DNA of 64,000 nt from Ophiostoma sp. CBS 140.51. Its lineage: Eukaryota; Ascomycota; Sordariomycetes; Ophiostomatales; Ophiostomataceae. Below the pieces are notes generated by a model. It saw nothing but the letters and a program-made list of their open reading frames with translations. It did no database searches and had not been told where the DNA came from. Numbering within the stretch: the first letter of the stretch is position 1; each line of letters opens with the position of its first letter. The translations under genes and the position numbers were made by a program. Positions 24,609 through 35,590 of this stretch are shown piece after piece. Location: contig JANSLP010000120.1 of NCBI GenBank assembly GCA_029298735.1, positions 1 to 64,000 on the forward strand. Reading direction: 5' to 3'.

Positions 24609-25917
24609 GCCGGCGTTTTGCGTGCAATTTTTTTTTTTGCTTTGCTTTGTTTGACGGTTTTAATGTATTCTTCTTGCGCACAGTTTTTCTTTCTTCTTCT
24701 TGTTTTTTTTACCAAGTTGGATGGCATCGTGTTTTACATTTTGTTGCTTTTGTCATGTCGCTCGCGTTAATAGCATTTTCTGAAGTACGTCCTCGCTAGC
24801 AATAAAAGTTTATGCACGCTTTCCAGACTCCCGATCACTTCCGATTCCGCTTGCCGACAACAATTTTCGGATGAAGTCTTTCAGCCTTGTCTCTCGCAGG
24901 AAGAACGCTGCCGCTTTTAGAAATAAAAATGAAGTCTCTTCAAGCCATAGTGACGAAAGCAAACCATATACACTTGAACCATGTCCCGACCACACGAGAA
25001 CGGAGGACGGATGCAAGCTTCCGTGTAAGTCGGGGCAAATCCGTTCACGATGGAATAGCCCGCAATTTTTACGGTGAAGAACGATGCGTGGCAGTCGGAA
25101 GCAGTCATGGAGAGTCACATGGAGATGCACGTGCAGGCAGTTGCGGTGTCCTCTGGCCCGTTTGAGACGGAATCGCACACCGTTGCTCAACACCGGCAAG
25201 GGGGTGGAGTCAGGAGACAGCCAATCACATCGCACAGAGTATCTAGCTGAATCGTCATTTCCTAACCTCTCCGACAACCGACATTTCCAAGCCGAAAGTT
25301 CCTTTGCCTCAGGGCCTGTTTTGTGCGAGATAGCGCCCGAATGGCCCGCCAGGCCCAGTAAAAATCCCTTAAAAAACAAAAAACAGTAACAGCGGGACAG
25401 GGGATCGTGCGCTAAAATTATCTTGTTCACCGCCCGCACTTGCGCCCTAAAAAAAGCGGAAAAAATGCAAGTGAAGCGAGGCACAGCAGGAGCGACCCGG
25501 TGAAAAGAGGGCCGAAACAGAACGGAATGGCGGCGAGCCACAGGCCAGCAAGACAGGTTTTGGATGTCTGTTTTAGGCTTGTTTTGGTGCATGGCCCATT
25601 GAACCACTGAGACAGAGAGAGCCACACACAAGCGAAAAGCGCAAAACATCCCCTCCCTCGATTTCGTCGATTTTCCCCCTTCGGAAAGTTCCCCTAACGA
25701 CGACGACGTTTGACGACGACGATTCACTCCTCTCCCTCCCCCCTGTCATCTCGATTGGCATCGCATCTCCCCTCCGCCTCTTTCGCATCTTTTTTTCTCG
25801 CCCTCTGTCGATTGACTTGACAGTTGTTCCTCCTCACCGACCCCGACATCGAGGCCCGCCGAAATTCTCACGAAGCTCCCCCAGCTCGACTCTCTTCCTC
25901 TACCCCAATCTGACATC
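24609..25917. other. AP-2 alpha 3' region and LSC2 promoter/leader
   Basis: T-rich sequence to about 24,800 is the likely 3' UTR and terminator region. A CCAATCA box lies at 25,221-25,227. From about 25,640 the sequence is C/T-rich with GACGACGACG runs (25,697-25,722), consistent with the LSC2 leader. A 305-codon minus-strand frame (24,810-25,727) begins with a non-ATG codon and shows no domain; I treat it as chance. Confidence 0.55.
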
Positions 25918-27722
25918 ATGTTCAAGCTCGGCCGCAGCAGCAGAGCTCTGGCTTCGGCCTTTGCTGTCTCCAAGGTGAGCTCTTCCCCGGCATCCGAAGC
26001 TGCTGTCGTCCTTTTGTTTGTGGCCAGAATGGTGTTTGTTTGTGGCTACGATGCGGCTTATCGCGGCATCTTTCGGTTTTGCAAAAGAGCTGGTTTTTTA
26101 AAACGCCTTGCTCTGTTTGCTGTTTGACGACCTCTTCCATCTTGAAAACGTTTGCTAACAATGTCTTGCTTCCCCGACTACAGCAACAGCTCAACCCCTC
26201 CGTCCTCCGTGCTCCCGCTCTGAGCCAGCAGCGGAGAGCTCTGAGCATCCACGAGTACCTGTCCGCGGACCTGATGCGCAAGGTACGTAACAATCCTGGC
26301 GAAGACGATAATCTCCATCGATAAGGATGACGGCAATGTACTCGGCGGTCTTGCTGCACATAATTTTGGCCGGGCTTGTGATGGATGATTATGGTCCACT
26401 AGAACCAGAACCAAATCCTCTGATACTAACTTTTTTCTCCTTTCTTACAGTATGGCATTGCTGTCCCTGACGGCTCCGTGGCACGCACGGCCCAGGAGGC
26501 CGAGGACGTCGCCAAGCAGATTGGCACCGACGACATGGTTATCAAGGCACAGGTCCTGGCTGGTGGCCGTGGTAAGGGTACCTTCGACAACGGCCTCAAG
26601 GGCGGTGTGCGCATCATCTACTCGCCCACTGAGGCCAAGATGTTCGCCGACCAGATGATTGGCCACAAGCTCGTCACCAAGCAGACCGGTGCTGGCGGCC
26701 GTCTGTGCAACAGCGTCTACATTTGCGAGCGCAAGTTTGCGCGCCGTGAGTTCTACCTAGCTGTCCTGATGGACCGCGCCACTCAGAAGCCCGTCATCGT
26801 GTCCTCGTCGCAGGGCGGCATGGACATTGAGACCGTCGCCAAGGAGAACCCCGATGCCATCAACACCACCTACATCGACCTCGAGGTCGGTGTCACCGAC
26901 GAGATTGCCCGCGGCATCGCCACCAACCTGGGCTTCAGCGAGCAGTGTATCGAGGAGGCCAAGGACACCATCCAGAAGCTGTACAAGATCTTCCAGGAGA
27001 AGGATGCTACCCAGATTGAGATCAACCCCCTGTCCGAGACCTCGGACCACCGCGCCATGTGCATGGACGCCAAGTTCAACTTTGACGACAACGCCGAGTT
27101 CCGCCAGAAGGACGTCTTTGAGTGGCGCGATACCACCCAGGAGGACCCCGAGGAGGTCCGCGCCGCCAAGTCCAACCTGAACTTCATCAAGCTGGACGGT
27201 GATATTGGCTGCCTCGTCAACGGTGCCGGTCTGGCCATGGCCACCATGGACATCATCAAGCTGAACGGCGGTGCCCCCGCCAACTTCCTGGACGTTGGTG
27301 GCGGTGCCACCCCTGCTGCCATCAAGGAGGCTTTCGAGCTGATCACCAGCGAGTCCAACGTCACCGCTGTCTTTGTCAACATCTTTGGCGGTATCGTCCG
27401 GTGTGACGCCATTGCCCACGGTCTGATCAAGACCGTCGAGACCCTGAACCTGCGCATCCCCATCATTGCCCGTCTGCAGGGCACCAACGTTGAGCAGGCC
27501 CACCAGCTGATCAACGACTCCGGCCTGAAGATCTTCTCCATTGACGACCTCCAGAGCGCCGCCGAGAAGGCCGTCCAGCTGTCCAAGGTCGTGAAGATGG
27601 GTAAGCTGACATTCCCCTTTAACTGTTTATATTATTATATGTCTTTATGACTGAAGCCACATGCTAACAAAATTCCAGCTCGTGAGATTGACGTCGGTGT
27701 CGAGTTCACGCTGGGCATCTAG
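25918..27722 (+). CDS. LSC2: Succinyl-CoA ligase (ADP-forming) subunit beta, mitochondrial; join(25918..25974,26184..26282,26451..27600,27679..27722)
   Basis: Beta subunit of the TCA-cycle enzyme that makes ATP while converting succinyl-CoA to succinate in the matrix. The product is 449 aa. Residues 1-36 form a basic presequence (MFKLGRSSRALASAFAVSK), and the mature chain begins near LSIHEYLSADLMRKYGIAVP. The ATP-grasp nucleotide loop LAGGRGKG is at 88-95. QIEINPLSE is a metal/ATP-site motif. The CoA-ligase domain contains DVGGGATPAAIKEAF and VNIFGGIVRCDAIAHG. Three introns (209, 168, 78 nt) have GTGAGC, GTACGT and GTAAGC donors; the last two have CTAAC-type branches. Exon 4 adds only the last 14 residues. 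Codon choice is strongly C-ending, as in abundant proteins. Confidence 0.96.
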
Positions 27723-29977
27723 AGAGATGGAGACAACGGAGCGACGCGCTCACCGCCGAGCAGGAAATCATGACGTAATATGTTAGAGCGTTGTGATATG
27801 GGAGAAAAAGAATGCAGGGAGAAAGGGAACGTTCTTAGACACATTTGGGATATCCCGAGGGACTACAAAGGGGGCATATAAAGCCAGACGACTTTACGCG
27901 ACGAAAAATTCATAAACAACTCATGAAAACACCCATCCGCATCGAACCGAACCCTTTGTTGACATTTCCCATACGCCCTCTTCCCCGGACCCCATTTTTT
28001 ACATACACACGCATCCTCTTCTTTTTTTAATCGTAACAAATAGAATTTGTGATTTGGTACTAGGTTTTGTTTGGTCCTTCTATGATGTATGCTCTTTTTT
28101 GGTACTTGGCTCGCTATTACCTAAGCCCAGTCTTGACCTGGTCTATTTTGAAAAGATCTGTCATCTGACAATAAAATTATTTTATCTTGTCTTCCTTTCT
28201 TGTGTTATCTCTGCTTTTCTCCATTCTTCTTTCCCCCGGACCGTCCCCACATGAAGGGTTCAGAATGCAAGCCTTGGCGTCCTTAGGACAGCTTGGGGAA
28301 ATCGCGAAATCTAGACTTCGGGTATTCGATTTCCTCCATTGCCCCGTAGCCTTACTGCTACCCCGGACACGTCAACTGGCAAAGGAAAGCTTTATTGATC
28401 CTTGGACTCGAATAAAGCTGGAGCTATGGTCATGGGGAATGTAGCTTACATTTCGAGTTACCCAAACTTTCATTCGCGGTGACCATTTTCTATTTCACTT
28501 GACATATCGGAGGATTTGACCATTCCCTTTCCCACGTAGATTATCTTGGCTTGGTTATGGGTCCACAGGGCAGCAGAGTTGAGTTTGATTCTTTATATTT
28601 CCAGACATTTTCTACATTGTGATGCAGGCTTTCGCTTCACCTACGTCGTGTTTGTCCATCTACGTTGCGGCTCCGGTTCCTGTGCTCCGTTACCAAGGCC
28701 GTACGGTAGGGCGGAAGAGATAATGGAACGGGATATTGGATTTGTTCGACATCTACTGAGACATGAGGCTTTTCTCAAGACAATTATATCTTGACAAAGA
28801 AGAGAAGAGAGTGGGAAGTGAGAAGCCAAAAGCGTTCGCCTCGAGCCTGCGCTGTGATGTCACCACAGCCTCCTACAGCTGTGTAAGACGGTGAGAGGCT
28901 GCCGGCAGCGCGGCTGTTGTTACGCCAAACGGTGTACAGTTGAGGCAAGTTTCAAAACGGAAAGCTTTGCACGGGGTATGCATCTCGAGTACAAGGCGCT
29001 TTCGTCCAGAGTTTAAAACAAAGCAACCGTTACGCTAGGATCGTCAAGTCAAATTCACTCCACCTGTCAAAGTGGCACCCTATCACGGCATTTGGCAGAT
29101 CCGAACGTACGAGTTCTATCTCTTTCTTTCCCCTATGCTTACCGGATCATTGATATTACATGTTCACCGTACAGTGATGTGTTCTTTCTTTCATTTCGCG
29201 GTCTGTCCGACAGAAATACAACGTATCCAGCCAGCCAGTGCCGTGCGGCGGGTCGCACAGCCGCGGAAATCCAAAAGTTGAATTGTTGCCAGCCAATCAT
29301 TTTTTTGCTCTGGATGTGCCCATGCTCATGTCAATGGGGGCATGTGTTCTCGCGTGTTTTGCGTCCGTGGGAGCACGGCACTCTCCGTAACTACGAAATG
29401 TGTTCGTTTTGTTGTTTCTACAGTTCTTTGCTTCGTCGTGATCGAGTCTGTCTCGGAGTATGGAACAATTAGGGGGGAACATGTAAGCAAGGTGCTTGCT
29501 TTACGACGGCTCAAAACGGCAACTTTCTTACACGAGCACCGTCCGGAATTCACTTCCGAATTTCTTCTCCGTTTTGTCAGTCATCAAATGGAAAAGACAG
29601 GCGGAACCCAGGACCGCCTGGTGGCGAAAGCACAAGTCTCTCTGAGCCTCATAGGACGAAAAGACACAGATTTCACGGTTCTGGTGGCGTCACCGTAAGG
29701 AAATTAGGACAGATCGCGACTCAATTGACAGTCATATGGCTGCGACATCGCAAGACCTCAGTCGGCCTGGTCAATTGCGCATTTGTCACCAACATGAAGC
29801 AGCGGACAATAGACCCGGAATAAGCATTGATTGTGCGAAGGCTATCTCGTATAAGTGAGAATATGAGCCATCGTCAGAGAGCCTTGCGCCCTGCGACAAA
29901 GGGCGAAAAGACGACATGGCATCGCGACATCGACAACATTGTCAATATTGGCCGATTACCAATTAGACGGAACAGGC

Positions 29978-30022
29978 CAGGCCGGAGCAGGTCAGGCCGG
30001 ATCACTCCAGGCCGGGTCAGGC
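29978..30022. repeat. Three 15-bp units beginning CAGGCCGG
   Basis: CAGGCCGG occurs at 29,978, 29,993 and 30,008, exactly 15 bp apart, with related CAGGCCAGG at 29,973 and 30,018. The rest of each unit is only partly conserved. It is an imperfect minisatellite-like tract in non-coding DNA. Confidence 0.75.
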
Positions 30023-31217
30023 CAGGCTAGGCATGGGGAAACGAGTAAAACTTTTGGTCCGCCGGAGCACATCGTGACATATTCAACGGCCGTTTGGACG
30101 GTCAGAACCAGGGAGCGTTTTGCGACGGCTTCGTGATTGGATGTAACGGCAAGAGAAAATACGTCATACAGCAGAGTCACAAATCGGGCGCTACAGGGCT
30201 GTGACAAACGGAGCGAAGAAGGGAAGGATGGAGAAGAAGAAAGTAAGGACAGAAAAAAAAGACTGGAGTACACGATGGGGCTTGAGACCTCGCTCCGTGG
30301 AGTAGGAAACGGGATACCCACACGTTACGGAGTACATGGACAACACGCGAAGTACAATGTACTCCGTAATTGCTGTGTACGAAAGCGAAAGTGAGATATG
30401 GAAAGAAACATCTATGTTCTACATCACAGGGCTCAATGAATCAGCCAACCGACAATCTAGATTCTGTCTTCAGCAAGTGAGAAAGGTGAGCAAAGGGTCG
30501 GAGAACGAACCCGAGGTTATTAGGCAAGAGCGACTAGCTAGTCAATAAAAGTCCATGAGGCATTCGCAAGGGAAAAAAGAAAAAAGAAAGTGAAGAGGGG
30601 CCCTGTCGCGCTCTTGTCGTTTTGGGCCGTTTGGGCCCGTCTTGAGGATGCAGCAACGGGTCTCTTGCAGCCTATTGGTGCCAAACGGCCTGTCTGATAA
30701 CTGATAGGCTGGATCCACCCATAAAAAATAGGGAAAAGGTTAGGCTGGGGCACCAGGCTAGTGTCTTTTGGCGGGTGTAAGTCGGATGGCCCTTGTTCTG
30801 CTTGGGTTTGGGCTGGGCTTGGGAGGGCTTGTTACTGTCATAAACTCCAGGTTGAAGGAAGGAAGGAAGGACCCACGCTCGGCGCTCAAAACCGGAGAAG
30901 AAAAGTTCAGGATAAGGAAGAGGGGACGAGTTTTCGAATGTGAATGTGGAAGGCGCAAAGGAGAAGAGAACAGAGGGGGAAATGAGAGAAACTATGTGGT
31001 AAAAAAGGGCGCGACAAAGAGACCAAATGGGAAAGAAACAACGACTGGTGTGGCCAAGAATAGGGGCCCTCTTGTGACAAAGGTCAGGAAGGCACGTCCG
31101 GTGTGTGGGACCCGGGAAGGGCTTTGAAGCCAGGCCTCGACTTTGGGATTTCCACTTTGACTTTTGCTGTTTTTACTCCTTTTTACTCTTTTTTTGTCTT
31201 GTATTTTCAATAATACG

Positions 31218-31245
31218 ACTTCTACTCGGGTACTTCTACTCGGGT
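31218..31245. repeat. Perfect 14-bp tandem duplication
   Basis: ACTTCTACTCGGGT occurs twice head to tail. It lies about 390 bp upstream of the 31,638 start codon, so it may be part of that promoter. A second imperfect doublet (GTTTCTGACTT / TTTTCTGACTT) follows at about 31,300-31,326. Confidence 0.8.
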
Positions 31246-31637
31246 TTTTGAGGATCCCGACCTCGCCCTGTCACACTTAAGCCCCCCTCCACGGTTGTCG
31301 GTTTCTGACTTGCCGTTTTCTGACTTACACCAACGCGTGCTTGGCTTTTTGGTGGCTCTTTCCCGAACGAGACTGTCCTGTCCGCCGTACTCACTTCCTT
31401 CCTGTCACTCGTAAAATGATATCCCATTAGTATAAGTCTCGGCCACCTCCCCCTTTCTTTTGTTTGTGACCCTTTTTAATTCTGTTTTTCTTTCCCCTCG
31501 ACAAGCACAACAGTCACCGAACATCTTCGACCTCTACTATCTCTACTTGCCTCCAGCATATTCTCCGATACCCACTTAACACCGCCAACATAACACCACT
31601 TCATTTCCACCTCACAACTACCACAACAAACATCACC

Positions 31638-31973
31638 ATGTCGCCTTCTACCTCTTCGTCCTCCTCCTCTTCCAAGAGCTTTTGGCCCCGCGAGCTCGTC
31701 TTCGCGAGCCCCAACCCGACACAGCTTGAGGGCGGCCGCCAGCTCGAGGGCGCGCCCATGTGCCCTTGCAACGCTTGCTGGGAGTACGGCTCACACACTC
31801 TGGCACCGCCCAAGGCTCCCAAGACGCCCAAGGCCTCATCCAAGGACAAGAAGTCGCCGCTGCAGTTTCTCAAGAAGTCCAATGCCAGCAAGGACAGTGT
31901 GGCCTCGGACCTGCGCCCGTTGAAGCAGTCCGTCACGCTGGCCTCGGCGGCGAGCTCCGTCTACGACTACTAG
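31638..31973 (+). CDS. Hypothetical 111-aa Ser/Lys-rich protein with a CPCNAC motif
   Basis: I do not recognise a family. The start has an excellent context (CATCACCATGTCG) after a 200-bp C/T- and A/C-rich leader with an upstream TATA-like element. Residues 1-13 are almost all serine. PRELVFASPNPTQLEGGRQL follows, then a tight Cys cluster at C42, C44 and C47 (CPCNAC) that might bind metal. The rest is basic (KAPKTPKASSKDKKSP) and ends in a Ser/Ala-rich tail, SSVYDY. There is no signal peptide or membrane segment. Codon use is strongly C/G-ending, like neighbouring real genes, which is the main argument that it is coding. It appears to have a single exon; the 3' flank to about 33,000 has no convincing continuation. 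Confidence 0.7.
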   Translation: MSPSTSSSSSSSKSFWPRELVFASPNPTQLEGGRQLEGAPMCPCNACWEYGSHTLAPPKAPKTPKASSKDKKSPLQFLKKSNASKDSVASDLRPLKQSVTLASAASSVYDY

Positions 31974-34026
31974 ATCAGCCAGTCCTTGGCCACTACGACA
32001 ACATAAAACACACGATATAAATTTGCAGCGTTGCGGCTTCCCTTTGCACTATTCCCCTCCGGTTATTTCTTTTTTTCAGCACTTGATACACCATTTCTTT
32101 CTTTTTGTCTTTCTTTTCGCATACTCTCTCGCGCTACGACGTTCACTGCAACCCTATCTTTTATCTCTCCTTCTTCAACATCCCCTCACTCTTCAGGCGC
32201 CACAATATTGGCAATAGCAACATCTGGGCACACTTGGCAACACGGACACCAGACAAACAAGCAGTCACCTTTGCGAGAGACAAGACTGCATAACCAGCGT
32301 CTTGAAAGGGAGAGCCAGGAACGACATGGGGGCTACTCTGGCCGCTTCAGGGCACGCCGTGTGACTTCAAGACCGTTGCAACGGCCTGCCTCAGGAGCCA
32401 CGACACGGACACAAAAAGGGCAAAGAGACGAGAGCACAATCCCCATGACGCAGGGCACACGTGCAACAATAGCCGCCAGCCCCCAATGGACAAGCAAACA
32501 ATCAATAAAGGGATGTGCTCTTCTCCAACGGCCAACAGTCAAGGGACGACAATCAACGCCCAACACCCAACCGACAGTCTCGCACACAAAATCCTGCAAA
32601 AGGCCCTATCCCGACAACAGCGGCAAAACAAATGCAAAGAAAACCAGCACCATCCCTTTTGGGCGTCCCTTGCTGATTCGGGCTTGGCTATCCCGGAACC
32701 CCCCTTCTCACTTTTTACGATATACATGCACGTCATTCTTCGGTGGCCTCTCACTCTGTGCATCTCGGCATAGAGTCTTCTCAGCCCACGGCAGCTGGCA
32801 TAATTTCCGACGATTTTCATTTCTTTGCGTTTATTTTTCATTCTTCTTTTTTTACACTCGGGATATGCTCGGACAAGGCCAGGCGTTTCTCGGACAAAGC
32901 TCAAAGTCATGCACGTTATGATACAACTATTTACGAAAACATCCGACAAAAAGATACGTAGACAACACACACGACAAAAACCACAAAAAATACAACGGGG
33001 GTTCTGACGAGGGGATCCTCTCTCGGAGAAAGTCCGGTGATTGATACAATGGGTACGATAGACAGAAGCGATGTACTGTATTTATTCATTTGATCCGATT
33101 TTTTATTAATGACATGTCCATGTACGTTTCACAAACATCCCGCGGTGAATGCAAAAAAGGGTTTTTGAAGAAAAGGTACGACACCGGTGTTCGCCGAGCC
33201 AAGTCCGAAGGGCAACAATTTGCTTTTTTTGGTGGCAAAGCACGAGATTGCAGCTCTTCAGCCCGTTACGGCATACTCCAGCACATCGCGTGTAGTTTTA
33301 GCACCTGTAGCTTCGGTGGTCAGTGCTTCAAGAGCACATGATGTCATGAGCTCTTCCATGTGCTTTTTCTTCTCGGAAATTCCGAGCTCGCAAGTTCCGC
33401 AGAAGCTCACCGTGCGGGTTTGCATTGTCCTCAATGGGTGTTTTGCATTTGCCGGGATATCCTTTTTTACTTTACATTTACGGGGCGACCTTGATTCGTC
33501 TGATATCTTGATCCTATTCTCATCTTTTAGACACGTGCCGACGAGCCTCTTGAACATCCAGAAAAGGTACATCCACGACCTGACCTATACTAGGTGCATA
33601 TTGTGTACAGAATCATGGGATGGCCTCCCGTCTGTGTGGTAGAATATGCAGGTGGTGTCGCATTTAAGGCGTCGCATTTTGCCCTGATATCATGGCTTAT
33701 TCGTCAATTTTTGGAGAAGCATTTTGATGTCGATCGTAGCTGGTAGAGGTGGCATGGCTGACTTAGCATGTTTCGCGGGCAATGGTCGTGCCTGCCGTCC
33801 CTGGCCGTCAATTACGTCGTTGCCCCTCATCGCACTATGGCCACAGTCTTCTTTTGTCCTAATATGCGACAGTTCAAATCATGACCATATCGACCAACTT
33901 AACAAAAGCCAAACAAATGGCCTCAGCACCGGACGATGATCGACAAGACAAATTCGGTTGACGATTGAGATCCGAAAACCAGAAACCCGATATCCGACAT
34001 CCGAGAATCGAGTCCTCTGAGACAAT
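31974..34026. other. Intergenic stretch between the 31,638 gene and the FN3K-like gene
   Basis: The first kilobase could be a long 3' UTR. No convincing gene is present. A minus-strand ATG frame of 104 codons at 33,258-33,572 has a plausible C-terminal helix (SEKKKHMEELMTSCALEALT) but a weak start context and no recognisable domain. From about 33,950 short CGA-rich repeats (CCGATATCCGACATCCGAGA) form the leader of the next gene. Confidence 0.5.
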
Positions 34027-35046
34027 ATGTCCGCTCAAGTTGACCCGGCCCTCGTGGAAGCCCTTGGCCTCAACCCCACTACTGCCAGCATCGAGTCCCA
34101 TGGCGGCTCCGGCTTTTCCTCGACGTATAAACTGACGGGCGAGAAGGAGGGCAAGAGTGTGCAATACTTTGTCAAGACGGGCTCTGGCAGCGACGCCGCC
34201 ACCATGTTCCGCGGCGAGTTTGCGTCGCTTAACGCCATTGCCGACACCGTCGCTGACTTTTGTCCGCGGGCCCACGCACACGGCGAGATGCATGACCGGG
34301 CCGGAAAGCACTTTTTAGCTACCGACTTTCTCGAGCTGGGCGGCAGCGGCAGTGGCAGTGGAAATGGCTCCGGCAGCGGCCGGTCCTTTGCAGCCAAGCT
34401 GGCTGAGCTTCATACGCAGTGCCCTACAAATACATCGGCGCCCGAGGGAAAGCCGTTTGGCTTCCCAGTCACGACATGTTGCGGCTCTACGGAGCAGGAT
34501 AATACCTGGAAGGCATCTTGGGCCGAGTTCTATGCGGACAACCGCCTCCGCCACATCCTCGCCGCCTGCATTCGCAATAACGGCACCGATAAGAAGCTGT
34601 CCGAGTCGGTAGAACGCCTGGCATCCACAGTAGTGCCCCGTCTGCTTGGCGATGACCACTTGAAACGGAGCAGTGAACGCGGTGGTGGACCCATCCGGCC
34701 TGCCCCCATCCATGGCGACCTTTGGAGCGGCAACCATGGCCGTGGGCGTATTGTCGGCGCCGACGGCGACAGTACTGGCACCGAGGAAGTTGTCTATGAC
34801 CCATCGAGCGTTTACGGCCACTCCGAGTACGAGCTGGGCATCATGCGCATGTTTGGCGGGTACTCGTCAACGTTTTGGCGTGAGTACACGGCGCTTGTGC
34901 CGAAAGACGAACCCGCCGACGAGTGGGAGGACCGCGTGGCATTGTACGAGCTGTACCACCATCTAAATCACCTTGCCATGTTTGGCGGAGGTTACCGCAG
35001 CGGTGCCATGAGCATCGTGGATAAGCTGCTTAAGAAATATGGGTGA
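34027..35046 (+). CDS. Fructosamine/ketosamine-3-kinase family protein
   Basis: Member of the FN3K family (protein-kinase-like fold), which phosphorylates sugar adducts on protein lysines so that they break down; fungal members probably act in the cytosol. It is 339 aa, single exon. A glycine-rich start (SHGGSGFSSTY, 24-34), the ATP-site lysine K50 in VQYFVK and the helix-C glutamate E64 in FRGEFASL are present. FLELGG is the hinge. The catalytic loop HGDLWSGN is at 229-236, and the metal-binding DPSS with VYGHSEYELG follows at 258-271. FGFPVTTCCGSTEQDNTW (144-161) is a family signature. A Gly/Ser insert (about 105-119) sits right after the hinge. The ATG follows ACAAT. Its substrate is not visible from sequence. 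Confidence 0.9.
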   Translation: MSAQVDPALVEALGLNPTTASIESHGGSGFSSTYKLTGEKEGKSVQYFVKTGSGSDAATMFRGEFASLNAIADTVADFCPRAHAHGEMHDRAGKHFLATDFLELGGSGSGSGNGSGSGRSFAAKLAELHTQCPTNTSAPEGKPFGFPVTTCCGSTEQDNTWKASWAEFYADNRLRHILAACIRNNGTDKKLSESVERLASTVVPRLLGDDHLKRSSERGGGPIRPAPIHGDLWSGNHGRGRIVGADGDSTGTEEVVYDPSSVYGHSEYELGIMRMFGGYSSTFWREYTALVPKDEPADEWEDRVALYELYHHLNHLAMFGGGYRSGAMSIVDKLLKKYG

Positions 35047-35332
35047 GAAATCACGGACATAATTTATACTCGTTCATAACGTGCATTTTGATGCTAGAAA
35101 AAAGCACGCAACATGCATAGCAGTACAGTCGATATGGCGTTATTCTCCCTCGGTTTTGAGATTCGAGAGTAAGAGCACGGATGAGGCGTCACGAATTGCA
35201 GGTGACCATTCCGCCTCCTTTGGGCCTTTTGGTCTCATTTGGTTGTGTTCGATTTCCTCTTTTATTTACATTCGGTTTCCCCAACTAATAACCTTTTTCA
35301 CTTGACATTGGCAAACTTAGCAAGCTTCAAAA

Positions 35333-35590
35333 ATGTCAAAAATGATCCTACTATGTGTCAACCTCTTGGCAGCGAATGGGGCTCTTCTTGCATTGTTGCA
35401 AGTCGATGCCTGGCGCAATGTTGGAAAGGATACTCGTTTTCACAACAGAATCTGTGGAAATGGGCGGGCAAATTCCGTCTTCCTCGAGACCACTGAATGT
35501 TCCGACCGGCTGGCCAAGAAACGCCGATCCACAGCGATATCGGGTGCTTCCTGTTGGTCTAACTGCCCTGTGACAATCTTACAGTCGTAG
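35333..35590 (+). CDS. Candidate small secreted cysteine-containing protein, 85 aa
   Basis: I do not recognise a family. The ATG follows an A-rich context (TTCAAAAATG), and the first ~26 residues (MSKMILLCVNLLAANGALLA...) look like a secretion signal with possible cleavage near VDA/W. The remaining ~59 residues hold four cysteines (C41, C56, C74, C78) and a dibasic KKRR at 62-65. This suits a small secreted protein, but codon use is mixed and the frame is short enough to arise by chance. It lies 286 bp after the FN3K-like stop, so it could be 3' sequence of that gene or a decayed gene. Confidence 0.3.
   Translation: MSKMILLCVNLLAANGALLALLQVDAWRNVGKDTRFHNRICGNGRANSVFLETTECSDRLAKKRRSTAISGASCWSNCPVTILQS

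Larger units (their letters stand above)
27723..31637. other. Intergenic stretch between LSC2 and the 31,638 gene
   Basis: I see no supported gene. Contents: TACGGAGTA at 30,326-30,334 and its complement at 30,360-30,368; a 15-bp-period cluster at 29,978-30,022; a GGAA run near 30,850; and a perfect 14-bp tandem duplication at 31,218-31,245. A TATA-like AGTATAAG lies near 31,430, about 200 bp before the next start, followed by a C/T-rich leader. A plus-strand frame at 29,342-29,698 starts with ATG but has no recognisable domain. Confidence 0.55.

Noticed and set aside
24810..25727. 305-codon minus-strand frame between AP-2 alpha and LSC2
   Set aside because: It begins with a non-ATG codon, overlaps the LSC2 promoter/leader and has no recognisable motif.
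26757..27503. 248-codon minus-strand frame opposite LSC2
   Set aside because: Same codon-bias shadow effect; repetitive L/V/G/D composition and no domain.
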